DNA of 14,739 nt from Bacteroidales bacterium. GTDB lineage: Bacteria; Bacteroidota; Bacteroidia; Bacteroidales; UBA10428. The stretch covers positions 1 to 14,739 of the forward strand of contig JAFGOZ010000110.1 of assembly GCA_016926235.1 (NCBI GenBank), in the 5' to 3' direction. The number at the start of each line of letters is the position of its first letter. Position 1 is the first letter of the stretch. The notes under the pieces were generated by a model that was not told the origin of the DNA, made no database searches, and worked only from the letters and a program-made list of their open reading frames with translations. The position numbers and the translations under genes are program-made. This document shows, piece after piece, positions 1-7,125 of this stretch.

Positions 1-75
1 ATGCGCAAAGTACAATATAACAGCAATTTACACTTTGTGCCTTTTGCGAAAATTTTAGCGTTCTTTGCGTGAAGC
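1..75. repeat. Degenerate CTTTGCG-type intergenic repeat
   Basis: The segment carries several copies of a CTTTGCG/CTTTGTGC word: inverted at 3-10 (GCGCAAAG), then direct near 33-40, 42-48 (TTTTGCG) and 63-69. The first two can pair as an imperfect 8-bp inverted repeat. I recall similar CTTTGCG-rich intergenic elements from many Bacteroidota genomes, but cannot check this here. The rest of the gene-free lead-in up to 252 is AT-rich, with a CCCGGG centre near 118 and no supported gene. Confidence 0.4.
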
Positions 76-220
76 CTTCTTTTTAGACAGCCTCTAAAAT
101 AATTAAATGTTAAAACCCGGGGTTATTGAAAATCAAGCTAATAGTTATCCATTTATCAAATTCAGGATAAAAAAAATGAAAATTTTTTGAAAAAGCGGGT
201 TACTTTTTTGTCAAAAATGG

Positions 221-253
221 TATAAATATTTAGAGACCCTAAAAATATTTATA
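221..253 (+). promoter_or_regulatory. 11-bp inverted repeat overlapping the comF-like start codon
   Basis: TATAAATATTT at 221-231 is the exact reverse complement of AAATATTTATA at 243-253, with an 11-base spacer. The right arm ends on the A of the ATG at 253. In RNA it would form an AU-only hairpin against the start codon; in DNA it could be an operator or just AT-rich promoter sequence. The symmetry is seen directly; the regulatory role is inference. Confidence 0.35.
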
Positions 254-948
254 TGACAGCATTTGGAATTCTCTTAAGAGACTTTATTACAACCATATAT
301 CCTTCTATTTGTCCCGCTTGTGGGAGTGTATTGGTTAACCAGGAAGAAAACATTTGTATTCAGTGTTTATACCATTTACCAAAAACACGCTTCCATGAAG
401 ATTCTGCAAATCCCGTAGCACAGATGTTTTGGGGCAGGGTAAATGTAAAATATGCTACTTCCATGTTTTATTATAATAAAGGAGGACATTATCAGCAGCT
501 ACTACACAACCTGAAATATAAAGGGAAAGACGCAATAGGAGAAGAACTGGGTAAAATCTTTGGACATGAACTTTCATCCACGTGTTTTAGCAACATTGAC
601 ATAATAATGCCGGTTCCATTGCATAATACTAAACTTATAAAAAGAGGATACAACCAAAGCGAAGCTATCGCCAAAGGATTATCTCAAACATTAAATAAAC
701 CGTACAACACGAATACCCTGACGAGGAACATTCCCAATGAAAGCCAGACCAGAAAATCGAAATACCAGCGTTGGGAAAATGTAGAAAACATTTTTCACCT
801 TAAGGATACTTCATCCCTGGAAGGAAAACATATATTAATAGTAGATGATATAGTTACTACAGGAGCTACCTTGGAATCATGTGCTAGGGAACTGCTTAAA
901 ATTAAAGGAGTAAAAGTAAGCATAGCTACACTTGCAATGGCTAATTAA
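253..948 (+). CDS. ComF family phosphoribosyltransferase-like protein
   Basis: The 231-residue protein has the ComF layout. An N-terminal zinc-ribbon-like part carries C20-x2-C23 and C35-x2-C38, and a type I phosphoribosyltransferase domain follows. The PRPP-binding signature ILIVDDIVTTGATL lies near residues 194-207, with the acidic pair and TTGAT loop intact. MPVPLH near 119-124 and KRGYNQSE near 129-136 are also typical of the family. Length is normal for ComF. In naturally transformable bacteria ComF is a cytosolic protein needed for DNA uptake, but in Bacteroidota homologues are often solitary and the substrate is unknown. The ATG at 253 sits at the end of an inverted repeat and has no clear Shine-Dalgarno site. 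The gene stands alone, and a repeat-rich stretch starts right after its stop codon. Family call is strong; transformation role is unproven. Confidence 0.9.
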   Translation: MTAFGILLRDFITTIYPSICPACGSVLVNQEENICIQCLYHLPKTRFHEDSANPVAQMFWGRVNVKYATSMFYYNKGGHYQQLLHNLKYKGKDAIGEELGKIFGHELSSTCFSNIDIIMPVPLHNTKLIKRGYNQSEAIAKGLSQTLNKPYNTNTLTRNIPNESQTRKSKYQRWENVENIFHLKDTSSLEGKHILIVDDIVTTGATLESCARELLKIKGVKVSIATLAMAN

Positions 949-1328
949 TGAGGGACGAGAAATGAAAGACATTGGACGGTTGACAAATTGCCATGTGTAC
1001 AGAGTAGCGAGCATGTTCAAACTATTGATGAAGTAGTGTTAAGCTCCGGGGCGATCTGTTTGTAGAAAGAAGATGATCAATCCCAAACCGTCGCAACTAC
1101 AAACCAATCCAAATCAGGCCTTACTATTCATGCGACGGAAGATGGTGAACCCAAATCAAAGATGCAACAAAATTAAAGCCCTTTCAATCCATAATAGAAT
1201 AAAATATTGACACCAGATACAATTCTTCGACAGGGAAGTTTTTTATTCAGAAATTCAGGTATCGTTATGGAAAAAAATGTATTTTTGAGTAGTAAAATAA
1301 AATATGATAACTTTTAAAACCTGAATCC
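949..1328. other. 380-base gene-free stretch of degenerate repeats
   Basis: No convincing gene is present. Directly after the comF-like stop comes a short GACGA/GACATTGGAC-type purine-rich run (949-980), related in style to repeats at 4296-4545, 5655-5670 and 7345-7515. At 1041-1069 there is a segment beginning AAGCTCCGGGGCGATCTG that resembles a recurring Bacteroidota intergenic element, from memory only. At 1121-1140 there is a 20-base stretch that recurs inverted at 9585-9604 with one mismatch. The last 45 bases hold the candidate gcvH promoter. Confidence 0.5.
1284..1315 (+). promoter_or_regulatory. Candidate Bacteroidota-type promoter of gcvH
   Basis: TTTG at 1284-1287 and TAACTTTT at 1308-1315 match the Bacteroidota consensus TTTG / TAnnTTTG except for the last base, with a 20-base spacer. 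The -7 box lies about 13 bases before the gcvH ATG, which would give a very short leader. Consensus match only. Confidence 0.4.
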
Positions 1329-1712
1329 ATGAATATCCCGTCAGAACTTAAGTATACCAAAGATCATGAATGGTTGAAACTTGAAGGTGACAAAGCTGTT
1401 GTCGGCATAACCGACTATGCTCAATCAGAACTTGGTGATATTGTTTTTGTTGAAATTGAAACCGAAGGAGAAACGTTGAAGAAAGAAGAAGTATTTGGAA
1501 CCATTGAAGCTGTTAAAACGGTTTCTGATCTCTTTATGCCGGCTGGCGGAACAGTTTTAGAAATTAACGAGGATTTGCAAAACGAACCTGATGCCGTAAA
1601 CAAAGATCCATATGGCAAAGGGTGGATGATTAAAATAAGTCTGTCCAATCCTTCTGAAGTAAATGAATTGCTTACAGCTGATCAATATAAAGATTTGCTG
1701 AACTCATTATAG
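1329..1712 (+). CDS. gcvH: Glycine cleavage system H protein
   Basis: GcvH is the lipoyl-carrier protein of the glycine cleavage complex. It shuttles the aminomethyl group between the P, T and L proteins in the cytosol. The 127-residue length is typical. The lipoylation site is K63 in the context IEAVKTVSD, preceded by the usual VFGTIEAVK strand. The N-terminal KYTKDHEWL (residues 8-16) and GITDYAQSELGDIVFVE (26-42) are also diagnostic, as is NEPDAVNKDPYGKGW (85-99). The gene starts at an ATG with a candidate promoter just upstream. It ends directly in a hairpin terminator shared with the convergent ribE, so it is probably monocistronic. The P and T protein genes are not in the window, as is common in Bacteroidota. 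Confidence 0.97.
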   Translation: MNIPSELKYTKDHEWLKLEGDKAVVGITDYAQSELGDIVFVEIETEGETLKKEEVFGTIEAVKTVSDLFMPAGGTVLEINEDLQNEPDAVNKDPYGKGWMIKISLSNPSEVNELLTADQYKDLLNSL

Positions 1713-1739
1713 AAAAAAGCCGCTTTATGCGGCTTTTTT
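1713..1739. terminator. Bidirectional rho-independent terminator between gcvH and ribE
   Basis: AAAAAAGCCGC (1713-1723), a 5-base TTTAT loop and GCGGCTTTTTT (1729-1739) form a perfect 11-bp stem with an A-run before and a T-run after. It begins at the gcvH stop codon and ends 4 bases from the 3' end of the convergent ribE. It therefore has a U-tract on both strands and can serve both genes. Confidence 0.93.
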
Positions 1740-1743
1740 GTGG

Positions 1744-2343
1744 TTAAATCTTCCCCATTTGTTTTAAATATCTGGCTATATATTTCCCAATTACGTCAAA
1801 CTCAAGGTTTACTATAGTTCCTTTCTGTATCTGATGAAAATTGGTAACCTCAAATGTATAAGGTATAATGGCAACCTGAAAAGAATTTTGTTGCGAGTTT
1901 ACTACTGTCAGACTTACCCCGTTTACACACACCGATCCTTTTTCTACGGTAATATAATCATCCTGGGCAGGGACATATTCAAATGTAAAATACCAGCTGC
2001 CATCAGCCTCTTTAACTCCGGTGCATATAGCTGTCTGATCTACATGGCCTTGTACGATATGCCCGTCCAATCGTTCATTTAGCAGCATGCTGCGTTCAAG
2101 GTTTACTTTATCTCCTGCCTTCAATAAACCTAAATTTGACTTAAGCAAAGTCTCTTTAATCGCGGTAACGGTGTATGTATCTCCCTCGGTTTTCACTACC
2201 GTTAAGCATACGCCGTTATGTGAAACACTTTGGTCAATTTTAAGTTCGTTTACAAAAGAACAGGTAAGAGTGATATGCAAATTTTCCTGATCTTTCTCCA
2301 ATTTAAACACTTTGGCAACTTCTTCAACAATTCCTGAAAACAT
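1744..2343 (-). CDS. ribE: Riboflavin synthase, alpha subunit type
   Basis: This enzyme dismutates two molecules of 6,7-dimethyl-8-ribityllumazine into riboflavin plus the pyrimidinedione precursor, the last step of riboflavin synthesis. The 199-residue protein has the expected two tandem lumazine-binding beta-barrels. The first starts with MFSGIVEE and contains SHNGVCLTV (41-49). The second starts around 95 and contains VNGVSLTV (140-147), the internal duplicate of the first motif. The junction motif LDGHIVQGHVD (92-102) is diagnostic. F2, S41 and the nearby Cys fit the known active-site region. The ATG is at 2343 and divergent from a small flavin-fold protein 77 bases away. No other rib genes are nearby. 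The 3' end abuts the shared terminator. Some genomes call this gene ribC. Confidence 0.95.
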   Translation of the reverse strand: MFSGIVEEVAKVFKLEKDQENLHITLTCSFVNELKIDQSVSHNGVCLTVVKTEGDTYTVTAIKETLLKSNLGLLKAGDKVNLERSMLLNERLDGHIVQGHVDQTAICTGVKEADGSWYFTFEYVPAQDDYITVEKGSVCVNGVSLTVVNSQQNSFQVAIIPYTFEVTNFHQIQKGTIVNLEFDVIGKYIARYLKQMGKI

Positions 2344-2365
2344 TTCTTAAGTTTTTATAATTTTG
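2331..2365 (+). promoter_or_regulatory. Candidate promoter for the YhbP-like gene
   Basis: TAATTTTG at 2358-2365 matches TAnnTTTG exactly. A weak upstream element TTCCTG at 2331-2336 lies 21 bases before it, inside the start of the divergent ribE. The box is about 55 bases from the ATG at 2421. Consensus match only; no comparably good box was found for ribE. Confidence 0.35.
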
Positions 2366-2420
2366 GCGAATTTAGGAATAAAAATCCAGAATGAATAAAT
2401 CAAATCGAAAGGATGAGTAA

Positions 2421-2831
2421 ATGGATGAAAGAATAATCAAATTCATCAAAAAGCATCATGTACTTACCCTCGCTACTTCGGGTGATAACCTTCCTTATTG
2501 CGCATCCTGTTTCTATGCATATAACAAAGATAATAACCAGATTGTTTTTACTTCTGACGTAAAGACCAAACATATGCAGGATGCTTTAAAACAACCTGTT
2601 GTTGCAGGAACGATAGCTTTGGAAACAAAAATCATTGGTAAAATCCAGGGGATACAATTCCGGGGGATACTTTCAGAAGCAGTAGAAAAAAAACAAAGGC
2701 AAACTTACCTGAAACGCTTCCCATTTGCCATATTAGCAGATACAAAACTCTGGATAATACAGCTTACATATATAAAATTCACGGATAACAGGCTGGGATT
2801 CGGGAAAAAATTGATCTGGGGAGAACTATAA
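2421..2831 (+). CDS. YhbP / UPF0306-like protein, split-barrel flavin-binding fold
   Basis: The 136-residue protein resembles the YhbP (UPF0306) group of the pyridoxamine-5'-phosphate oxidase-like split-barrel superfamily. N-terminal HHVLTLATSGDNLPYCASCFYAY (12-34) is the typical first hairpin. FTSDVKTKHMQDAL (43-56) and VAGTI (61-65) are strands of the barrel. IQGIQFRGIL (75-84) and the C-terminal FTDNRLGFGKKLIW (120-133) match, from memory, the ending of YhbP. The fold usually binds FMN, F420 or haem; no specific reaction is known for this group. A GAAAGGA stretch 8 to 14 bases before the ATG at 2421 is an acceptable ribosome-binding site. It is divergent from ribE, a possible link to flavin metabolism that is only suggestive. 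Family assignment is good; function is unknown. Confidence 0.8.
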   Translation: MDERIIKFIKKHHVLTLATSGDNLPYCASCFYAYNKDNNQIVFTSDVKTKHMQDALKQPVVAGTIALETKIIGKIQGIQFRGILSEAVEKKQRQTYLKRFPFAILADTKLWIIQLTYIKFTDNRLGFGKKLIWGEL

Positions 2832-2945
2832 ACAACTTTGGATTCAACAAAAAATCTAAACCATACCCGAAAATCCGCAAAGATTTAATATTTTTAACCA
2901 CTTGCATATAGTATTTGTTTAAATAAGTCATTTATCCTTTCATTT

Positions 2946-4295
2946 ATGTTTGAAAATATACGGTCAAAAGTTCTGGACAAAAAGCAATTACCTGCATTAA
3001 AACAAAATCATCCTGGTAAAAAAATTGTGTTTTGTACTGGTTGCTATGATATATTGCAATCTGGTCATGCCGTATTTTTTAATCAATGTAAAGCATTTGG
3101 CGATATCCTTGTGGTAGGTGTAGGGAAGGACTCTATTATTAAGCAGCTAAAAGGTCCCAGCAGACCCGTGAACCCTGAAAACAACAGGGTATACCTTGTT
3201 GCAGCCATGGAAGACGTGGACTATGCTGTATTGAACGATACTTCTATGATTGAAGGTAAAATTGACTTTAAAGAAGTATTTGAACTGTTAAAACCGCATG
3301 TATATGTACTCAATGAAGATGACAGCGGAATAGAAGCTAAAAAAGCTCTTTGCGAACGTTTTGGTGTTTCTATGCAGCTTGTCCCAAGAATCGTTCCTCC
3401 CGAACTGGCAGCGACCTCATCCACACGTATAATCGACAAAATCAATTTCTCCTACAAAGCTCCTCTTCGTATTGATTTTGCAGGTGGTTGGACAGATGTG
3501 CCTTTTATTATGAACAGGAAAAAAGGTTATGTCTCCAATATGGCCATTAAACCGCTTATTGAATTAAAATCCGGTAAATTTAACTTTTCAGGATATCCCA
3601 GGGGTAGTGGCTTAAGTACCTCTACCGCTGTGAAAGTACTTGAGCTTATCAGTTCCAAGGATTATAATGCCTATTCAAAAAGCCTGGCTGAAATAGCCGA
3701 AGATCTTTTTAACCTTGAAAACAAAGAACTAAACTGGGCTATTGGCAGACAGGACCAATATTCTATTGTATACGGAGGTTTTCATTGTTTTGAGTTTGGT
3801 GATGATTACGCAAAACCAAAAAATAAAGAGATTCCCAAAGAAAACTTTAAAAACCTCAAAAAACAACTTCTTATCATACATACAGGAATTAGCCGTAATG
3901 CACAAATGGCTGTTGAAGAAGTCTATAGAAACCATAAAACCAAAGATGGACAACTAGCTATTGATAAGCTGGCCGAGTATGGAGTTCTTTTTTACGAAGC
4001 CCTTGCAAAAAATGATATTGCTGAATGCGGGCGTATAATGGAGCTAAATTACATGGCTCAACAAATGCTTGCACCTTCCACCTCAAATAATAAACTCGAA
4101 GAAATATACTCCTTTGCTAAAAAGCACGGAACTATTGGCGGTAAAATTGCCGGTGCAGGTGGCGGGGGTGCCTTCCTCCTTATATGTGAGAATCCGGAAA
4201 GCCTTAAAATTGCCATGAAAAAAGAATTTGTTGAGACCTTTGAAATAGATTATGATTTTGAATTTGATGATATTAAGAGTTTGAATACGGTTTGA
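2946..4295 (+). CDS. Fused nucleotidyltransferase and GHMP sugar kinase
   Basis: The 449-residue protein has two domains. Residues about 25-165 are an RfaE2/GCT-type nucleotidyltransferase with KIVFCTGCYDILQSGH (26-41), FGDILVVGV (51-59), RPVNPENNR (73-81) and SSTRI (158-162). Residues about 168-445 are a GHMP kinase with PLRIDFAGGWTDVPF (173-187), the ATP loop PRGSGLSTSTA (218-228), substrate-region GRQDQ (267-271) and the glycine-rich motif 3 GKIAGAGGGGAF (399-410). The kinase part resembles both heptose-7-phosphate kinase HddA and fucokinase-type enzymes, whose RID-AGGW-D motif it shares. The inferred job is phosphorylation of a sugar at C1 by the C-terminal half, then NDP transfer by the N-terminal half, giving an activated sugar for surface glycans. 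The first His of the canonical HxGH motif is Gln (Q38). Substrate and nucleotide are undetermined. Confidence 0.85.
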   Translation: MFENIRSKVLDKKQLPALKQNHPGKKIVFCTGCYDILQSGHAVFFNQCKAFGDILVVGVGKDSIIKQLKGPSRPVNPENNRVYLVAAMEDVDYAVLNDTSMIEGKIDFKEVFELLKPHVYVLNEDDSGIEAKKALCERFGVSMQLVPRIVPPELAATSSTRIIDKINFSYKAPLRIDFAGGWTDVPFIMNRKKGYVSNMAIKPLIELKSGKFNFSGYPRGSGLSTSTAVKVLELISSKDYNAYSKSLAEIAEDLFNLENKELNWAIGRQDQYSIVYGGFHCFEFGDDYAKPKNKEIPKENFKNLKKQLLIIHTGISRNAQMAVEEVYRNHKTKDGQLAIDKLAEYGVLFYEALAKNDIAECGRIMELNYMAQQMLAPSTSNNKLEEIYSFAKKHGTIGGKIAGAGGGGAFLLICENPESLKIAMKKEFVETFEIDYDFEFDDIKSLNTV

Positions 4296-4605
4296 TGTGA
4301 GATGAAAGATGATGGACGAGAGACGCAGGGAATTGAGAATTGTGCAAACTGTATGAGACTGGACGAGGGACAATGGATAGGGGACGGAGGGTGTGGAGAT
4401 GTATTTAAACAGTGTAACGCTGGATGCGAGACGAAAGATGGTGGGTAAAGTGAATTGTGTAATGAGCATGATGCTATATAAGAGTCGATGGACGATAGAC
4501 AGAGGACTAATGGTGTTGAGGAAGTGAGAATGAGGGAATACAAAGCTCTAATCACTTTATCCCACACACAATGTCAAGCGTCATACGTCATCCATCAAAC
4601 ATTAT
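4296..4605. repeat. 310-base gene-free stretch of degenerate GACGA/GATGA repeats
   Basis: Starting at the stop codon of the preceding gene, the top strand is strongly purine-rich, with repeated words of the type GATGAAAGATGATGGACGAG, GACGAGGGACAATGG, GAGACGAAAGATGG and GATGGACGATAGAC. Near 4575-4600 the polarity flips to CGTCATACGTCATCCATC, giving an overall inverted arrangement. Open frames exist on both strands, but their composition simply reflects the repeat, so I call no gene. The promoter of the downstream epimerase must lie near the right end; I see no clear consensus box. Confidence 0.6.
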
Positions 4606-5646
4606 TTGTTAACTATAAATACTGCAAGTATAAAAACATTTGTAACAGGAGGCACCGGACTTTTAGGTTCGCATTTATTGTATGAGCTTGTGCAGAAAGG
4701 ATTTGCTGTAAAAGCATTGAAGCGCAACAGCAGCGATGTTAACCAGGTAATAAACACCTTTTCATACTATACGGAGAATGCCCGTGACCTATTTAAGCAA
4801 ATAGAATGGTTGGAAGGTGATACTATGGATTATGAGAACTTGTTATTATCAATGGAAAATGTTGATAAGGTATATCATCTTGCTGCCATTGTCTCTTTTA
4901 ATAAACGTGACCGTCAAAAAATGTTTGATAACAATATCCAGGGGACTGCTAACATAGTAAATGCCTGCCTTGAACTGGATATTGAAAAACTCTGTTTTGT
5001 AAGCTCCGTTTCTGCCATTGGTAAACCTGCTGAAGGGATGCAGGCTGATGAAAATACGCCCTGGAAGCACCTTAAAGATGGCTCAGCTTACGGATATAGT
5101 AAGTTTCAATCGGAACTTGAAGTATGGAGAGGAATAGAAGAGGGACTGAATGCCATAATTGTGAATCCCTCCATAATAATTGGGCCGGGCAATTGGGACC
5201 ATGGAAGCTCCAGGATGTTTCCAACCGTTTTTAAGGGAATGAAGTATTATACAAACGGTGTGACCGGATATATAGATGTAAGAGATGTAGTGACGTGTAT
5301 GATAAAGTTAATGGAAAGTGAAATTTCATTGGAAAGATTTATTGTTTCGGCGGGGAATTATTCGTATAAGGATGTCTTTCAGATGATTGCTCATGAACTT
5401 GCTGTGAAAGCTCCAAAGAAATATGCCAGTCCGGCTTTGACAAATGTAGCATACAGGCTCGATAACCTGAGAAGTTTTATAACCCGTAAACCCCGGTTAA
5501 TAACAAAGGAAATAGCCAATGCAAGTCATGAAAAGGTGGAATATAATAATGCAAAGATCAGGGAGAGGCCTGGACATAGTTTTATACCGGTTAATGAGGC
5601 GATAAAACATGCTGTTGATTGCTTCAAAAGGGATCATTTAAAGTAA
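4606..5646 (+). CDS. NAD(P)-dependent epimerase/dehydratase, extended SDR
   Basis: The protein is an extended short-chain dehydrogenase/reductase of the dihydroflavonol-reductase or sugar-epimerase type. TFVTGGTGLLGSHLL (residues 11-25) is the dinucleotide-binding loop and EGDTMDY (70-76) the adenine-ribose region. VYHLAAIVSF (89-98) is the next strand, FVSSVSAIG (131-139) contains the catalytic Ser, and Y162-x3-K166 in AYGYSK is the active-site pair. NPSIIIGPG (187-195) and GYIDVRDVV (221-229) are standard later motifs. No in-frame ATG exists between the upstream stop at 4549 and the Rossmann motif. The call uses TTG at 4606. Codon ATA at 4630, just before KTFVTGGTG, sits where homologues usually have their ATG. 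Substrate is unknown. Following a sugar kinase/nucleotidyltransferase, a nucleotide-sugar is plausible, but dihydroflavonol-like reductases look the same. Confidence 0.82.
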   Translation: MLTINTASIKTFVTGGTGLLGSHLLYELVQKGFAVKALKRNSSDVNQVINTFSYYTENARDLFKQIEWLEGDTMDYENLLLSMENVDKVYHLAAIVSFNKRDRQKMFDNNIQGTANIVNACLELDIEKLCFVSSVSAIGKPAEGMQADENTPWKHLKDGSAYGYSKFQSELEVWRGIEEGLNAIIVNPSIIIGPGNWDHGSSRMFPTVFKGMKYYTNGVTGYIDVRDVVTCMIKLMESEISLERFIVSAGNYSYKDVFQMIAHELAVKAPKKYASPALTNVAYRLDNLRSFITRKPRLITKEIANASHEKVEYNNAKIRERPGHSFIPVNEAIKHAVDCFKRDHLK

Positions 5647-5654
5647 ACAAACCT

Positions 5655-5670
5655 CCGTCAATCGTCCTTC
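5655..5670 (-). repeat. 16-base intergenic repeat, copy 1
   Basis: CCGTCAATCGTCCTTC here is identical to 7352-7367. Read on the minus strand it is GAAGGACGATTGACGG, so it belongs to the GACGA/GATGA family and lies 9 bases after the epimerase stop codon in the opposite orientation to the copies at 949 and 4296. Confidence 0.6.
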
Positions 5671-5696
5671 AATCAGATTTCTAAAGCTTTTTACTA

Positions 5697-5728
5697 CAAA
5701 ATTGTTTAGTTCAGTAAACAAAATTTTG
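5697..5728. terminator. Weak AT-rich hairpin downstream of the epimerase
   Basis: TTGTTTA and TAAACAA pair across GTTCAG, and the flanks (CAAAA, TTTTG) continue the stem with a 2-base bulge. It lies about 50 bases past the epimerase stop and has no GC-rich stem, so it is a poor classical terminator. A second short inverted pair (AGTGT 5734-5738, ACACT 5751-5755) follows. Confidence 0.25.
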
Positions 5729-5848
5729 AGTATAGTGTACATTACAATAAACACTGTATGAATTTATAAGATTGGTAGTATAATCTAAAATGGAATTGAA
5801 CGTTAATTATTTTCCGCAATAACTTTCTTTAATTTGATTTGACACACC

Positions 5849-7063
5849 CTATTTTGTTAAGAAATCTCTAATATTTATATGTTCAATCCCATCATATGAG
5901 TTTCCTGTAAAAGTGTCCATTGTGATAACTTTTTTAGGATAATTATCGTCAATTTTTAATAAGTTACCAAATTCTCGCTGTAGTGTTTTATCATCCTTTA
6001 TTTGCAAGGCAACCTGTAAATACATTTTTTCTCCCTTTTTCTCACATACAAAGTCAATTTCCATGGCCTGTATTGAACCGGTATACACTTTCCATCCCTC
6101 ACACATTAAATGATTTAACACAGCATTTTCCAATATTTTTCCCTGGTCTTGCACTCTGTATCCCCAAATGCCATGCCTTATTCCCATGTTCTCAAAATAA
6201 TATTTTTCACCAATTTCAAAGAGTCGTTTACCCACAATATCGTATCTCTCAACCCGCTGTATTAAAAATGCGTTTACCAAATAATCTATATAAACCTGGA
6301 TTTGATTAGGTGCCAATTTTATTTGCTGGGATTTTAAAAATTCGCTTATTCTGTTAGCTGAAAATAAGCTTCCTGTATTATCAGCAAGGAATTGAACAAG
6401 TTTTTCCAAAAATCGGATATTACGAATATTGTATCTGTCAATCACATCCCTGAACACGATGGTTGAATATATATTTTTCAAATATTCAAATACAATTTCA
6501 TCTTCAAGTGGCAGATGTATTAAATAAGGAAGTCCGCCAAATTTAAAATATTTTTCCATACTTGAATCTGAATCAGTCAACTTATGAAAAGTCAGGAATT
6601 CCTTATAGCTTAAACTATGAATAGTAAACTCTATATATCTTCCGCTTAACATAGTAGCTAATTCACCCGATAAAAGTCTGGCATTACTGCCTGTACAGTA
6701 AATATCTATATTTTCCTGCAATAACAAAGATCGTAGAGATTTTTCAAATTCTTCAATTTCCTGAATTTCATCAATAAATATATAATTCATTCTATCCAGT
6801 AAAGATTTTGACTTCACATAGGTGTTCAAATCATCAGCATTACGAATAAATTGAAATTCCAAATCTTCCTTGTTAATATATATAATATTTGCTTCTGGTT
6901 GCAGTTCAGTAATGGTATGTATTATTTGAAATAAAAGGTAACTTTTCCCAACACGGCGCTGGCCTGTTAAAACTTTTATTATGTTTTTACCTATAAAAGG
7001 ACTTATACGTTCAATATATTGTACCCGTTCAATAATTGAGCCTGGAATCTTAAATTTTTTCAA
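5849..7063 (-). CDS. AAA ATPase with DUF4143-type C-terminal domain (subfamily 1)
   Basis: The 404-residue protein has an N-terminal AAA P-loop domain. Walker A is GQRRVGKS (34-41), Walker B YIFIDEIQE (94-102) and sensor 1 TGSNA (124-128). SGRYIEF at 140-146 supplies the usual Arg. A winged-helix-like linker (about 215-275) leads to a PD-(D/E)xK-like C-terminal domain with E312, EID at 335-337 and YLQVAL (348-353). The usual ExK is replaced by Q350-V351, which I recall as normal for this subgroup. The biological role of these ATPases is unknown. The only start available is TTG at 7063-7061, because TGA lies upstream in frame and no ATG intervenes. That start lies at the edge of a repeated dyad. 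It is unlinked to the neighbouring operons and likely transcribed alone. Family call is strong. Confidence 0.88.
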   Translation of the reverse strand: MKKFKIPGSIIERVQYIERISPFIGKNIIKVLTGQRRVGKSYLLFQIIHTITELQPEANIIYINKEDLEFQFIRNADDLNTYVKSKSLLDRMNYIFIDEIQEIEEFEKSLRSLLLQENIDIYCTGSNARLLSGELATMLSGRYIEFTIHSLSYKEFLTFHKLTDSDSSMEKYFKFGGLPYLIHLPLEDEIVFEYLKNIYSTIVFRDVIDRYNIRNIRFLEKLVQFLADNTGSLFSANRISEFLKSQQIKLAPNQIQVYIDYLVNAFLIQRVERYDIVGKRLFEIGEKYYFENMGIRHGIWGYRVQDQGKILENAVLNHLMCEGWKVYTGSIQAMEIDFVCEKKGEKMYLQVALQIKDDKTLQREFGNLLKIDDNYPKKVITMDTFTGNSYDGIEHINIRDFLTK

Positions 7064-7125
7064 TATTATAATTATGTTTATAATTCAGCATAAAATTAGT
7101 AAATATTATAATTATGTTTATAATT
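7062..7125 (-). promoter_or_regulatory. Two identical dyad sites 40 bp apart at the ATPase start
   Basis: An identical 24-base segment occurs at 7062-7085 and 7102-7125, exactly 40 bp apart. Each copy contains the inverted repeat ATTATAA-N6-TTATAAT (7065-7084 and 7105-7124). A partial third copy starts at 7132. The proximal copy overlaps the TTG start of the ATPase gene. A spacing of about four helical turns would place two dimers on the same face of DNA. Operator function is inferred from geometry; the repeats themselves are seen directly. Confidence 0.55.

Noticed and set aside
1834..2290. Plus-strand open frames opposite ribE
   Set aside because: They are antisense to a clearly recognised riboflavin synthase and show no family motif.
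4083..4567. Two long overlapping minus-strand open frames
   Set aside because: They run antisense to the end of the kinase fusion and through the purine-rich repeat. Their Ser/Pro/Leu-rich composition is what the repeat gives in reverse, with no domain-like motif.
5983..6309. 108-codon plus-strand frame opposite the first ATPase
   Set aside because: It lies fully antisense to the ATPase C-terminal domain and has low-complexity Phe/Pro/His content.
7062..7125. CRISPR-like repeat-spacer unit
   Set aside because: Only two full copies exist, the spacer is 16 bases, and there are no cas genes. The overlap with a start codon fits an operator better.
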